The notes under the pieces were generated by a model, which did not search any database, was not told where the DNA came from, and saw nothing but the letters and a program-made list of their open reading frames with translations. A stretch of 63,963 bases of DNA from CAVUCH01 sp963739995 (lineage in GTDB: Bacteria > Acidobacteriota > Vicinamibacteria > Vicinamibacterales > JAENWD01). Both the position numbers and the translations under genes were made by a program. The stretch lies in contig CAVUCH010000014.1 of assembly GCA_963739995.1 (NCBI GenBank), forward strand, positions 1-63,963, written 5' to 3'. Shown one piece after another: positions 7,737 to 16,403 of this stretch (position 1 is its first letter; every line of letters starts with the position of its first letter).

Positions 7737-10088
7737 ATGAGCGTCGAAGCCAAGCCCAGACACGCCCTCGGTCACGGGATGAAGCGTAAGGAGGATCCGC
7801 GCTTCCTCCAGGGAAAGGGCAATTTCGTCGAAGACGTCATGCTGCCACGCATGCTGCACATGGTTCTCGTGCGCAGCACCTATCCCCACGCGGAGATCAA
7901 GGCGATCGATATCGGCGACGCGATGAAGGTCCCTGGCGTCGTCGCGGTCGTCACCGGCAAGGACCTGGAGGCCGCGGGCCTCGGGTGGCTGCCGACGTTC
8001 CACGGCTACGACAAGCAGATGGTGCTCGCCATCGGCAAAGTGCTGTTCCAGTACCAGGAGGTGGCGGCCGTGTTCGCCGAGACGCGGGGCGCGGCCGAAG
8101 ACGGGGCCGAGGCCGTGCAGGTGGAGTACGAGGCGCTGCCTGTCGTTGCCGATCCGTTCACCGCCAAGAAGGACGAGGTGCTCCTGCGGCCCGACCGCGA
8201 GAGCAAGACCAACCACATCTACCACTGGGAGGTCGGCGACAGGGAGGGCGCGGCGCGGGCGCTGGACGCCAGCGCGAAGCGCGTGAGCCAGCGGATCTGG
8301 TTCCAGCGCTGCCATCCGGCGCCGCTCGAGCCGTGCGGGTGTGTCGCGCACTTCGACGCGATGGGGCGCCTGCAGTTCCACGTCACATCGCAGGCCCCAC
8401 ACGTCTACCGGACGGCGCTTGCGATCGTCACCGGCATCCCGGAAGACAAGATCCACGTCATCGCGCCCGACATCGGAGGGGGCTTCGGAAACAAGGTGCC
8501 GGTCTATCCGGGGTACGTGTGCGCCATCGTGGGCGCGCTGAAGATCGGCCGCCCGGTCAAGTGGATCGAGTCGCGCACCGAGAACCTCACGTCAACGGGG
8601 TTCGCGCGCGATTACCACATGGACGTCGAGCTCGGCGCCGCGCCGGACGGCCGGCTCACCGCGCTGCGCGTCTCCACGACCGCCGACCACGGCGCCTTCG
8701 ACGCCGCAGCGGACCCCACGAAGTACCCCGCGGGGATGTTCGGCGTCGTGACCGGCAGCTACGACGTCCCGGTGGCGCACGCCGAGGTGGATGCCTACTT
8801 CACCAACAAGGCCCCCGGCGGGATCGCGTATCGCTGCTCCTTCAGGGTGACCGAGGCCAGCTACGCGATCGAGCGCGCGATGGACATCCTCGCCGACGAT
8901 CTCGGCATCGACGCAGTGGAGCTGCGGAGGCGGAACTTCGTCAAGAAGGAGCAGTTCCCTTACAAGTCGGCCCTCGGGTTCACCTACGACAGCGGCGACT
9001 ATCACCAGACCCTCGAGAAAGCCCTCGGCCTGATCGGCTATGAGGCTCTGCTGAAGGAGCAGGTCGAGAAGCGCGCGCGCGGCGAGCTGATGGGGATCGG
9101 GTTCTCCACGTTCACCGAAGTGGTCGGCGCCGGCCCGTCGAAGCACTTCGACATTCTCGGCATCAAGATGTTCGACGGCGCCGAAGTCCGCATCCATCCG
9201 ACGGGCGCGGGCATCGTGCGGGCCGGCACGAAGTCGCAGGGCCAGGGCCACGAAACGACGTGGGCGCAGATCGTGGCGGAGGAGCTGGGCCTGGATCCGC
9301 AGAACATCATGGTCGAGGAGGGGGATACCGACACCGCGCCCTACGGGCTCGGCACGTACGCGAGCCGCAGCACGCCGGTCGCCGGCGCGGCAATCGCGAC
9401 GGCCTCCCGCCGGGTGCGCGAGAAGGGGCGAAAAATCGCGGCGCACCTGCTCGAGGTCGGTGAGGACGACGTCGAGTGGACCGATTACAAGTTCCAGGTG
9501 AAGGGAGTGCCGGCGAAGAGCGTGACGATGAAGGAGGTCGCGTTCGCCGCGTACACGAACCCGGGGCCGAACGAGCCTGGCCTCGAGGCCACGAACTACT
9601 ACGACCCGCCGAACATGACCTTCCCCCACGGCACCTACATCGCGGTCGTGGACATCGATCGCGACACGGGTGAGGTGAAGGTGCGGCGCTTCCTGGCCGT
9701 GGACGACTGCGGCACGGTCATCAATCCGGTCATCGTCGAGGGGCAGATCCACGGCGGCCTGACCGAGGGCTTTGCGATCGCGTTCATGCAGGAAATCCAG
9801 TACGACGCGGACGGCAACAACCTGAACACGAACTTCACCGATTACCTGCTGCCGACGTCGCTCGAGACGCCGCACTGGGAAACGGCCAACACCGTCACCC
9901 CGAGCCCGCACCATCCGATCGGCGCGAAGGGCGTCGGCGAGAGCCCGAACGTCGGCAGTCCCGCGGCCTTCGTCAACGCCGTGATCGACGCGCTTTCGCC
10001 GCTCGGGGTCCGTCACCTGGAGATGCCGCTCACGCGCGACAAGGTGTGGCGTGCCATCCAGCAAGGCGAAAGGCTAAAGGAGGGCTAA
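7737..10088 (+). CDS. coxL: Form I [MoCu] CO dehydrogenase large subunit
   Basis: This 783-residue catalytic subunit oxidises CO with water to CO2, two protons and two electrons at a [CuSMoO2] site. Residues 364-370 read AYRCSFR, the published signature of form I CoxL; form II relatives have AYxGAGR. Cys367 is therefore the expected copper ligand. Other cofactor motifs are present: GGGFGNK (248-253), QGQGHETT (501-508), and KGVGES (731-736) with the active-site Glu735. The N-terminal RFLQGKGNFVEDV segment is also form I-like. The start is ATG after a GGGGGG tract. The last codons and the stop lie inside an AGGGCTA-type heptamer repeat. Confidence 0.94.
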   Translation: MSVEAKPRHALGHGMKRKEDPRFLQGKGNFVEDVMLPRMLHMVLVRSTYPHAEIKAIDIGDAMKVPGVVAVVTGKDLEAAGLGWLPTFHGYDKQMVLAIGKVLFQYQEVAAVFAETRGAAEDGAEAVQVEYEALPVVADPFTAKKDEVLLRPDRESKTNHIYHWEVGDREGAARALDASAKRVSQRIWFQRCHPAPLEPCGCVAHFDAMGRLQFHVTSQAPHVYRTALAIVTGIPEDKIHVIAPDIGGGFGNKVPVYPGYVCAIVGALKIGRPVKWIESRTENLTSTGFARDYHMDVELGAAPDGRLTALRVSTTADHGAFDAAADPTKYPAGMFGVVTGSYDVPVAHAEVDAYFTNKAPGGIAYRCSFRVTEASYAIERAMDILADDLGIDAVELRRRNFVKKEQFPYKSALGFTYDSGDYHQTLEKALGLIGYEALLKEQVEKRARGELMGIGFSTFTEVVGAGPSKHFDILGIKMFDGAEVRIHPTGAGIVRAGTKSQGQGHETTWAQIVAEELGLDPQNIMVEEGDTDTAPYGLGTYASRSTPVAGAAIATASRRVREKGRKIAAHLLEVGEDDVEWTDYKFQVKGVPAKSVTMKEVAFAAYTNPGPNEPGLEATNYYDPPNMTFPHGTYIAVVDIDRDTGEVKVRRFLAVDDCGTVINPVIVEGQIHGGLTEGFAIAFMQEIQYDADGNNLNTNFTDYLLPTSLETPHWETANTVTPSPHHPIGAKGVGESPNVGSPAAFVNAVIDALSPLGVRHLEMPLTRDKVWRAIQQGERLKEG

Positions 10089-10213
10089 GGGCTAGGGTTA
10101 GGCTAAGGGCTAAAGGCTAAGGGACGAAGCGATGATGCAGCTCCGGCAATTGGGCGGGCCAAAGCTGGCCCCTCCCCGGCTTCAGCCTTCAGCCCTTAGC
10201 CCTTTTAGCCCTT
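10071..10213. repeat. AGGGCTA heptamer repeat with inverted partner
   Basis: Left arm 10071-10123 holds runs of AGGGCTA and AGGCTAA units and covers the end of coxL. Right arm 10181-10213 holds the reverse complement (TAGCCCT units). About 57 unique bases separate the arms, so the transcript between coxL and coxG could form a long stem. No T-tract follows, so a terminator is not indicated. Confidence 0.75.
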
Positions 10214-10223
10214 TGAGATTTGC

Positions 10224-10688
10224 ATGAAGCTCCAGTACACAGGCCAGGAGCGAATTCCGGCTGACGGTGACACCGTGTGGGCGTTCATCACCGATCCCGA
10301 GAAGGTGGGCCGCTGCCTGCCGGAGGTGATCGAGGTCAGCGTCCACGACCCGGTGCACTTCGACGCGGTCGTGCGCGTCGGCGTCGGCCCGGTCCGGGGG
10401 ACGTTCAGGTTCAAGTTCGAGCTGCAGCCCGACGCGGCGGCGCGGCGGATGACCATGAAGATCGTGGGCGGCGGCCTCGGCAGCGCGATGGATCTGACGG
10501 CGGGCGCCGATCTCGCGCCGGCCGGCGAAGAGGGCACGCTGCTCAAGTGGAGCGGCGAGGCGGTGATGCGCGGCCCCGTCGCCGCCGTCGGCGGCCGTGT
10601 GCTCGACGCCCAGGCACAAAAGCTCATCTCACAGACGTTCGCAAACGTGAAGGAGAAGATTTCCTTGGCGGTAGGCGGTAGGCGGTAG
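10224..10688 (+). CDS. coxG: CoxG-family SRPBCC protein
   Basis: The 154-residue protein begins with the typical CoxG opening (MKLQYTGQERIPA, then VWAFITDPEKVGRCLPE) and has the GVGPVRGTFRFKFEL and LLKWSGEAVMRGPVA strands of the START-like SRPBCC fold. In Oligotropha, CoxG is linked to anchoring CO dehydrogenase at the membrane; that role is carried over by homology. The start lacks a clear ribosome-binding site because the upstream bases are heptamer repeat. The last residues (AVGGRR) are encoded by the GGCGGTA repeat, so the C-terminus seems to have grown or been rewritten by repeat spread. Confidence 0.85.
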   Translation: MKLQYTGQERIPADGDTVWAFITDPEKVGRCLPEVIEVSVHDPVHFDAVVRVGVGPVRGTFRFKFELQPDAAARRMTMKIVGGGLGSAMDLTAGADLAPAGEEGTLLKWSGEAVMRGPVAAVGGRVLDAQAQKLISQTFANVKEKISLAVGGRR

Positions 10689-10787
10689 GCGGTAGGCGGT
10701 GGGGCGATTCCGGCCGCAATGAATTCAGTGTTCGGCCCTCGCCAGGCCTACCAGCCAACCCACGGCCTACGCCACCGCCCACGGCCT
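10667..10787. repeat. GGCGGTA heptamer repeat with degenerate inverted partner
   Basis: Five units of GGCGGTA/GGCGGTG occupy 10667-10701 and continue to about 10706, including the coxG stop codon. At 10741-10787 the sequence turns into a degenerate complement of the same unit (CGCCACCGCCCACGG). The gap before the xdhC-YHS gene therefore has the same two-arm layout as the coxL-coxG gap, but with another unit. Confidence 0.75.
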
Positions 10788-10795
10788 GATCTGTC

Positions 10796-11839
10796 ATGCC
10801 TGACTTCTTCGACAAGATCGCCACGCTCCGGCGCCGCGGGGAGGCGTTCGCGGTGGCCACCGTCGTGGCCCGGCGTGCGCCCGTGTCGGCGCATCTCGGC
10901 GACCAGGCCATCGTGTATGCGGACGGACGGATGGAGGGGTTCGTGGGCGGCGCGTGCTCGCGCGAGATCGTGCGGAAGCAGGCGCTGGCTTCGCTGCGGG
11001 CCCGCCATGCCTGTCTCGTGTCCATTCGCCCGGATGCCGCCGCCGCCAGCGCGTCCGACCCCGAGCACGTCGTCGTTCCGATGACGTGCGTCTCGGAGGG
11101 CGCCGTGGACGTGTACGTCGAGCCCTTCATCCAGGCACGCCGTCTCATCGTCGTCGGCTCAACCCCAGTGGCTGACGCGCTGACCCGCACCGCGCGCAGC
11201 CTCGACTACGACGTCGTGCGCGTCGTCGCAGCGGGCGAGCAGCGGGACCTCGAGGCGGGCGCCGGTGCGCTCGGCGTCGATGTGGCGCCTCTCGATTCGC
11301 TCGAGGCGGCGCTGAGGCAGGCGGGCGCCGACGTCGCCGCGATTGTCGCGTCGCAGGGTCACTACGACGAGGAGGCGCTCGAGACGATCTTGACATGCGG
11401 CGCCTGGTACGTGGGGCTCGTCGCGTCGCGCAAGCGCGGCGCCGCCGTGCGCGCGTTCCTCGAAGAGCGTGGGGCGGCGGGGCTCGACCGCCTCCACATC
11501 CCTGCGGGCCTCGATCTCGGTGCGCGCACACCGCCCGAGGTCGCCCTCTCGATCCTCGCGCAGATCGTCAAGGCGCGTCCGAGCCAGTCGGTGACGCGTG
11601 CGGACGCTGTGACACAGACCGATGCGACGCAGGGCGTCAACCCTGAGAGCGAGAGCGCCGGCAGCAGCCCTGAAGGGCTGCCCCACGTCGCGAACGATCC
11701 CGTCTGCCAGATGGAGGTGACCATCGCGACGGCCCGGCACAGCGCCGAGGTTGGCGGGACGATGTACTACTTCTGTTGTCCGCAGTGCAGGGCGCGGTTC
11801 GTGAAGGATCCAGCCAGCTACCTCGAAGCACGCTCATGA
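10796..11839 (+). CDS. XdhC/CoxF-like maturation protein with C-terminal YHS domain
   Basis: The first 260 residues are XdhC-like: the FVGGACSREIV cysteine motif near residue 55, a Rossmann strand RLIVVGST, and the closing DLGARTPPEVALSILAQIV block. After a low-complexity linker (about 265-295), the last 50 residues form a YHS domain with ANDPVCQMEV and YYFCCPQCRARF, cysteine motifs that bind metal in copper ATPases and related proteins. Because CO dehydrogenase needs both a sulfurated Mo cofactor and copper, a protein joining a cofactor-handling and a metal-binding domain suits its maturation; the copper link is inference. The stop overlaps coxD (ATGA). Confidence 0.86.
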   Translation: MPDFFDKIATLRRRGEAFAVATVVARRAPVSAHLGDQAIVYADGRMEGFVGGACSREIVRKQALASLRARHACLVSIRPDAAAASASDPEHVVVPMTCVSEGAVDVYVEPFIQARRLIVVGSTPVADALTRTARSLDYDVVRVVAAGEQRDLEAGAGALGVDVAPLDSLEAALRQAGADVAAIVASQGHYDEEALETILTCGAWYVGLVASRKRGAAVRAFLEERGAAGLDRLHIPAGLDLGARTPPEVALSILAQIVKARPSQSVTRADAVTQTDATQGVNPESESAGSSPEGLPHVANDPVCQMEVTIATARHSAEVGGTMYYFCCPQCRARFVKDPASYLEARS

Positions 11840-12786
11840 TGGAGTCTGCGGCGATTCGCGAGCGCTTTCAATCGCGCGGCTTCATCGTCACCGAGCCCTT
11901 CGCCACGGCGCTGCAGCTCGTGCTCGCGCTCGAGAAGCCGCTGCTGGTGGAGGGACCCGCCGGGGTGGGCAAGACCGAGAGCGCGAAGGTGCTCGCCGAG
12001 GTGCTCGGCGCCCGGCTCATCCGCCTGCAGTGCTACGAGGGGCTCGACGCGCTGACCGCGCTCTACGAGTGGAACTACCCGCGGCAGATGCTCCGCATCC
12101 GCATGAGCGAGGCCGACGGCACCTCGCTCGAGGAACGTGAGGCTCAGATCTTCGGCGAGTCGTTCCTGCTGAAACGGCCGCTGCTCGAGGCGATCACGCA
12201 GGAGCGTCCGCCGGTGCTGCTCATCGACGAGGTGGATCGCGCCGACGAGGCCTTCGAGGCGTTCCTGCTGGAGGTGCTGGCCGAGTGGCAGGTCACGATC
12301 CCCGAGATCGGGACGATTCACGCGAGTCATCGCCCGCATGTGATTCTCACGAGCAACCGGACGCGCGAGCTGTCGGATGCGCTGCGGCGGCGGTGCCTCT
12401 TCTTCTGGCTCCCCTATCCCACGCTCGAGGAGGAGATCGCGATCCTGCACGCGCGCATCCCCGATGTGTCTCGACGGCTCGCGGAACAGATCGCGCGCGC
12501 GATGCAGGCATTGCGGGGCATGCCGCTCCAGAAGGCCCCGGGTGTCGCCGAGAGCCTCGACTGGGCCCGGGCGCTCCTGAGCCTCCACCGCGATCACCTC
12601 GACGCGCCGGCGCTGGAGGCAACGCTCGGCTGCGTGCTGAAGGTCCGGGAAGACCATGGTGTCCTGCAGGCGCATCGCGACCGCCTCGTCCCGCTCCTCG
12701 GGGGCGAAACCAGCGCGCCCTCACCCGGAGGGCACAGCCTCGACACCGATTTCGGGTACGGCTCGATCTCCCGGCCGCGCGGGTGA
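11836..12786 (+). CDS. coxD: CoxD MoxR-type AAA+ ATPase
   Basis: I start the 316-residue protein at the ATG at 11836, overlapping the preceding stop; a 20-residue longer form reads back into xdhC-YHS. Walker A is GPAGVGKTE (40-48), Walker B VLLIDEVD (127-134), and SNRTRELSDALRRRC supplies sensor and arginine residues. CoxD is the AAA+ chaperone-like ATPase needed in Oligotropha for building the CuSMo site of CO dehydrogenase. It works with the VWA protein CoxE, encoded next with a one-base overlap, as in other MoxR-VWA pairs. Confidence 0.92.
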   Translation: MMESAAIRERFQSRGFIVTEPFATALQLVLALEKPLLVEGPAGVGKTESAKVLAEVLGARLIRLQCYEGLDALTALYEWNYPRQMLRIRMSEADGTSLEEREAQIFGESFLLKRPLLEAITQERPPVLLIDEVDRADEAFEAFLLEVLAEWQVTIPEIGTIHASHRPHVILTSNRTRELSDALRRRCLFFWLPYPTLEEEIAILHARIPDVSRRLAEQIARAMQALRGMPLQKAPGVAESLDWARALLSLHRDHLDAPALEATLGCVLKVREDHGVLQAHRDRLVPLLGGETSAPSPGGHSLDTDFGYGSISRPRG

Positions 12787-13985
12787 TGTATCCATTTGCC
12801 AGCCTGCCCGCGAATCTCGCGGCGTTCTGCGCGGAGCTCCGCCGGGACCACGGTTTCCGCATCGGGCCGCGCGAGCTGCAGGACGCGGCGCGCGCGCTGC
12901 AGGTGACCGCGATCGCCGACGAGCACGCGGTGCGGGACGTGCTCCGTCCGGTCCTGAGCCGGAGGCTCGAGGACGTCAGGTGCTTCGACCAGGCGTTCGA
13001 TCGGTTTTTCCATCCTCGCGCGGATCTCGCCCGCGGGCTGCAGCGCGCGGAGGCGCGTCCCGGAGAGGCAACAGGGGGGGCAGCGCCCAAGAGTCGCGCC
13101 GCCCTTGCGCCTGGCGAGACCGAGGGCCGCCAGGATGATGTGGCGGGTCACCCGGGCCGTGCCATAGCAGCGACATCCGGCGGCGTCGATGCAGATGCCG
13201 CCCCGCCAGCCGGCATCCTGCAATCGGCCTACAGCCCGGCGGAGGCCGAGGGATCGGCGCTCGACCTCGTCCCGGTGAATGGATCCTGGCGTGCGGCGGC
13301 CGCGGTGTTCGTCGCGCGTGTCGAAACGGCGCTCTCGCGGCGGTGGAAGCCCGCGCTCCTCGGGCGCCGGTTCGACCTGCGCCGCACGTTGCGCGCCAGT
13401 CTGCACACCGGCGGCGAGGCCGTGCTCCCGCGCTGGCGGGCACGCGCGCACCTGCGTGCACGGTTCGTGGTGATCATCGACGGGAGCCGGTCAATGGCGG
13501 CGCATCGCCGGCCGGCGGTCGACACGGCCGTCGCCATCGCGGCCGTCGTGCCTGACGTCCAGGTCTTCGTCTTCTCGACGGCGTTGCGCGAGATCACACG
13601 CGACGTGGGGCGCGCCGTCGCAGGCGAGCACCGGCGCCTGCCGGAGCTCCACCACGCGTGGGGCGGCGGAACAGGGATCGGCGTTTGCCTGCGCGAGGTC
13701 GTGCACCGACACGGTTGGCAGTTGCTGCGCCGTGACGCGGTCGTCATCGTCGCCAGCGACGGGCTGGACCTCGGTCCTCCCGAGGTGTTGCGCCAGGCGA
13801 TGGCGCGGATCCACCGGCGCGTGGCTGCCATCATCTGGCTGAACCCGCTCCTCGAGACAGCCGGTTACGAACCGACAGCGACCGGCATGCGCACGGCGCG
13901 ACCGTTCGTGAGCACCTTCGCGTGGGCCGGCGACGCGGACGGCCTGGTGCGTCTCGCGCGGGTGGTGCGCGTCAGGAAGCGCTGA
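12786..13985 (+). CDS. coxE: CoxE VWA-domain protein
   Basis: The 399-residue protein starts at the ATG at 12786, sharing one base with the coxD stop. The N-terminal 110 residues are CoxE-like and alpha-helical. A low-complexity, Ala/Gly-rich segment follows (about 95-160). The C-terminal von Willebrand A domain has the MIDAS motif DGSRS (232-236), a GGGTGIG strand and a later VIVASDGLDLG segment. It is expected to pair with CoxD in maturation of the CO dehydrogenase active site. It is the last gene of the cox operon; DUF488 converges from the other side. Confidence 0.9.
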   Translation: MYPFASLPANLAAFCAELRRDHGFRIGPRELQDAARALQVTAIADEHAVRDVLRPVLSRRLEDVRCFDQAFDRFFHPRADLARGLQRAEARPGEATGGAAPKSRAALAPGETEGRQDDVAGHPGRAIAATSGGVDADAAPPAGILQSAYSPAEAEGSALDLVPVNGSWRAAAAVFVARVETALSRRWKPALLGRRFDLRRTLRASLHTGGEAVLPRWRARAHLRARFVVIIDGSRSMAAHRRPAVDTAVAIAAVVPDVQVFVFSTALREITRDVGRAVAGEHRRLPELHHAWGGGTGIGVCLREVVHRHGWQLLRRDAVVIVASDGLDLGPPEVLRQAMARIHRRVAAIIWLNPLLETAGYEPTATGMRTARPFVSTFAWAGDADGLVRLARVVRVRKR

Positions 13986-14037
13986 GCGGGAAACTCCCGT
14001 GCTCGGACGCCCGTGCAACAGGCGTTACTTGCGCCGG

Positions 14038-14433
14038 TCAGGCGTCGTCAGCCATCTTGGCGCCGCGTTCCCGCAGCAGCTCGCGCAGCACCGATCGATG
14101 GCAGCGGCGCTCGTCCGGGCAGTAGCACCCAACCGAGAGATCCGTCTTGTGCGAGAGCGCGGCGAGCAAGTCCAGCAGCCGGCCGGCGGCCGCCCCTCTC
14201 ATTTCGGCGCGATACCGGCGCGCAAAGGCGAGCCACTCGCGGTCGGTCCGCGCTTTCTGCCCCGCCTTGACGAGCGCATCACTTGGAGCCACGTCCGGCA
14301 GCCACACGTCGAAATAGTCGCGCGCGGCGAACTCAATTCTGGGCACGCCGCGCGGCGGACGCCGCACGGTGCCGATTCGCAGTCCCTCGCCAGGCACGCG
14401 AGGGCTCCCCAGCCGCACGATCCGCAGGGGCAT
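14038..14433 (-). CDS. DUF488 family protein
   Basis: The 131-residue protein has the DUF488 (YeaO-like) layout: MPLRIVRLGSPR, then YFDVWLPDVAPSDALV, and the C-terminal VGCYCPDERRCHRSVL with paired cysteines and the conserved His-Arg. The start is ATG 14433, with GGAG five bases upstream; an ATG 18 bases earlier is less likely. Members are small soluble proteins whose biochemical role is not settled. It converges on coxE with a 52-base gap. Confidence 0.82.
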   Translation of the reverse strand: MPLRIVRLGSPRVPGEGLRIGTVRRPPRGVPRIEFAARDYFDVWLPDVAPSDALVKAGQKARTDREWLAFARRYRAEMRGAAAGRLLDLLAALSHKTDLSVGCYCPDERRCHRSVLRELLRERGAKMADDA

Positions 14434-14588
14434 GACGACTCCACTCACCAATCATCACGAGGGCGACGTGATCGTGTCCGCGGCCGTGGTGGCCCTGGTG
14501 ACGGCCGCTGACCACGGGCGGTTGACCGCAGGACGCCGCCGGACGTCCTGACACACGCGATACTCCTATCGCTCAGGGACACAGGCGA

Positions 14589-16403
14589 CTACACGGCGCG
14601 GCCAAAGATCACCGTTGCGCCTGCGCTGTCGAGGGCAGCCTGGAGCTGCCGATCGTGACGGCCCAGCACCACCATCACGACGTCTTCAGGCAGGACGCCG
14701 TCCCGCCGGAGATGTTCCGCGAGGTCGGGTCGGGGTGTGCCCTTTGTCAGAACGGCCAACACCGTCTGCGTCCCTGCCGAATGCCGCAAGGCCTTGGCTG
14801 CCAGCCACGCCCGCTGCACCGCCCTCTCGGAGGCGAGTGCGCGAGCGAGAGCGGCGACATCGAGCTCCGGATGCGAGCCGGGCGAAAACCTGTCGATCCC
14901 GGTGACCTCCGTCCGCTCCGCCGCAGCCATCCGGTTGTGCGTCGCCTGTCGGCTCTGCCGGACCTGGTACGGGTGTGCGTCCGCGAATCGGCCCTGGCGT
15001 TGCAGAAATTCGACGATCGCGCTGCAGCCGTCCTCGACGTGCATCGGGTCAGCCGACATCGCCGCATCGATGAGCGCCACACCGGTGGGGTCGTTGCGAA
15101 GCAGGAGCAGGCGGCCGGCTGACAACGCGGCGGTTATGTGCCCACGGGCGTGCGCGGACGTGTAGAGGTCCAGCGCCTCCTGTTCGTTCCCTTCCTGTTC
15201 CGTGAGCTCCGCCCGTTCGAACGTCTGTTCAGGACTCGGCGCGGGCGCCGCGGCGAGCTGTGCCAATCGTTCGTGGCGGTCGCGTAGCTCCTCGTGCCGG
15301 CGGCTCCACCCGCCGGCCCCGGCCGAGTGCCAGTCCTGATCGAGTGCAGCCGCGACCCTCCGCTTGTCCGCACCGAGAAGCTGGTCTGCCGCGGCGAATG
15401 CGGCTGGCGCGGGAATCTGCGCCGGCTGACGGAGCGCCGCAAGGCGTTCCCGCAGGCTTGGATGCGTGTCGAATGGCTGCGTCTCGTGTCGTAGGACCTC
15501 GGCCAGGAGGGCGGCAGGATCGTCCAGATGCGCCCAGATTTCGGGTCCCATCTCCGAGTAGGGCCGTGGCGGATGAGGGTCGTGCCGGACGCGGTCGAAC
15601 ACGCGCGGCCAGAACATCCGGTCCAGCACGTGTCCGCCGATCTCGATGGCGACGAGCGCCTGCGCGGCCGTATCGGAGCCGGTCACCTCCGCGGCGAGCC
15701 GGTCCGCGAGCAGCTCCTGCCGCCGCGACACGGCCGCCGCTGCCGCCTGGAGCCGCGGCACGTACCACCGGAACAGCAGGTGCGCATAGACGGGGGTGGT
15801 GCCGTCGCGGTCGAGCGCGTCGATCAGATGCACCCACGACACCCGCGTCCGATGGACCCAGGCGGCAAACCATCCATGCGCGTGCGTGATGTGGCCGAGT
15901 TCGTGCGCAACCACGGCACGCACCTGTTCCGGCGTCAGTGTCGCGAGCAGCGGGTATCCAATCAGCAGCGTGTTGCTCGCCCAGAACGGCCCGAATCGGG
16001 GGCGTTGCAACGCCGATGCGTTGAAGGCATCCGTCACGAGCAGCCGGTGCATGCGCGGAGCACCGAGGCGCCCGCGGATATCTTCGACAGCGGAGTACAA
16101 GGTGCTTGCATGCGCCGGCGAAACGGCGACTCCCGTCGGCTCGGGGAACGCAACGCACAGCGCGCGGATCGCGCGCCCGGTGGTGAGAACCAGCGGAGCT
16201 CCGATCGCCACCGCCAGCAGCCCGACTATCGGGCGCCGGGTCAACAGACCCCACGCGAGAAACGCCAGGGCCCCGAAGAAGACCCCGATGATCAGTGCCA
16301 GATAGAGATAGCCCTCGAGGATCAGCGTTACGAGGCGCGCGTGTGACCCTGCAAGCGAACCCGTCTCGGCGTTCGCCTCCGGAACCTCAGGCCGGCTCGT
16401 CAC
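14589..16403 (-). CDS. M48-family membrane metalloprotease with helical-repeat tail
   Basis: Of 604 residues, the first 90 include two or three membrane segments. The zinc motif HELGH lies at 167-171, inside VVAHELGHITHAH, and the third ligand is expected in the RRQELLADRLAAEV stretch further on. This is the HtpX/Ste24-like M48 arrangement. After about residue 390 the protein turns into TPR/Sel1-like helices (EQEALDLYTSAHARG). Such proteases act in membrane or envelope quality control. It overlaps the upstream TPR gene by 17 bases and is the third gene of a minus-strand unit that begins at 18044. Confidence 0.88.
   Translation of the reverse strand: MTSRPEVPEANAETGSLAGSHARLVTLILEGYLYLALIIGVFFGALAFLAWGLLTRRPIVGLLAVAIGAPLVLTTGRAIRALCVAFPEPTGVAVSPAHASTLYSAVEDIRGRLGAPRMHRLLVTDAFNASALQRPRFGPFWASNTLLIGYPLLATLTPEQVRAVVAHELGHITHAHGWFAAWVHRTRVSWVHLIDALDRDGTTPVYAHLLFRWYVPRLQAAAAAVSRRQELLADRLAAEVTGSDTAAQALVAIEIGGHVLDRMFWPRVFDRVRHDPHPPRPYSEMGPEIWAHLDDPAALLAEVLRHETQPFDTHPSLRERLAALRQPAQIPAPAAFAAADQLLGADKRRVAAALDQDWHSAGAGGWSRRHEELRDRHERLAQLAAAPAPSPEQTFERAELTEQEGNEQEALDLYTSAHARGHITAALSAGRLLLLRNDPTGVALIDAAMSADPMHVEDGCSAIVEFLQRQGRFADAHPYQVRQSRQATHNRMAAAERTEVTGIDRFSPGSHPELDVAALARALASERAVQRAWLAAKALRHSAGTQTVLAVLTKGTPRPDLAEHLRRDGVLPEDVVMVVLGRHDRQLQAALDSAGATVIFGRAV

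Noticed and set aside
8592..10064. A 490-codon open frame on the minus strand inside coxL
   Set aside because: It is antisense to a gene with clear catalytic motifs, is Arg/His/Val-rich, has no family features, and is explained by high G+C content.
12285..12785. An upstream extension of coxE through coxD
   Set aside because: The coxD frame carries the AAA+ motifs here; the coxE start at 12786 overlaps the coxD stop in the usual coupled way.
13984..14004. A hairpin (GAGCGGGA, AAC, TCCCG-TG-CTC) after coxE as a terminator
   Set aside because: The stem is short and bulged and no T-tract follows, so intrinsic termination is not supported.
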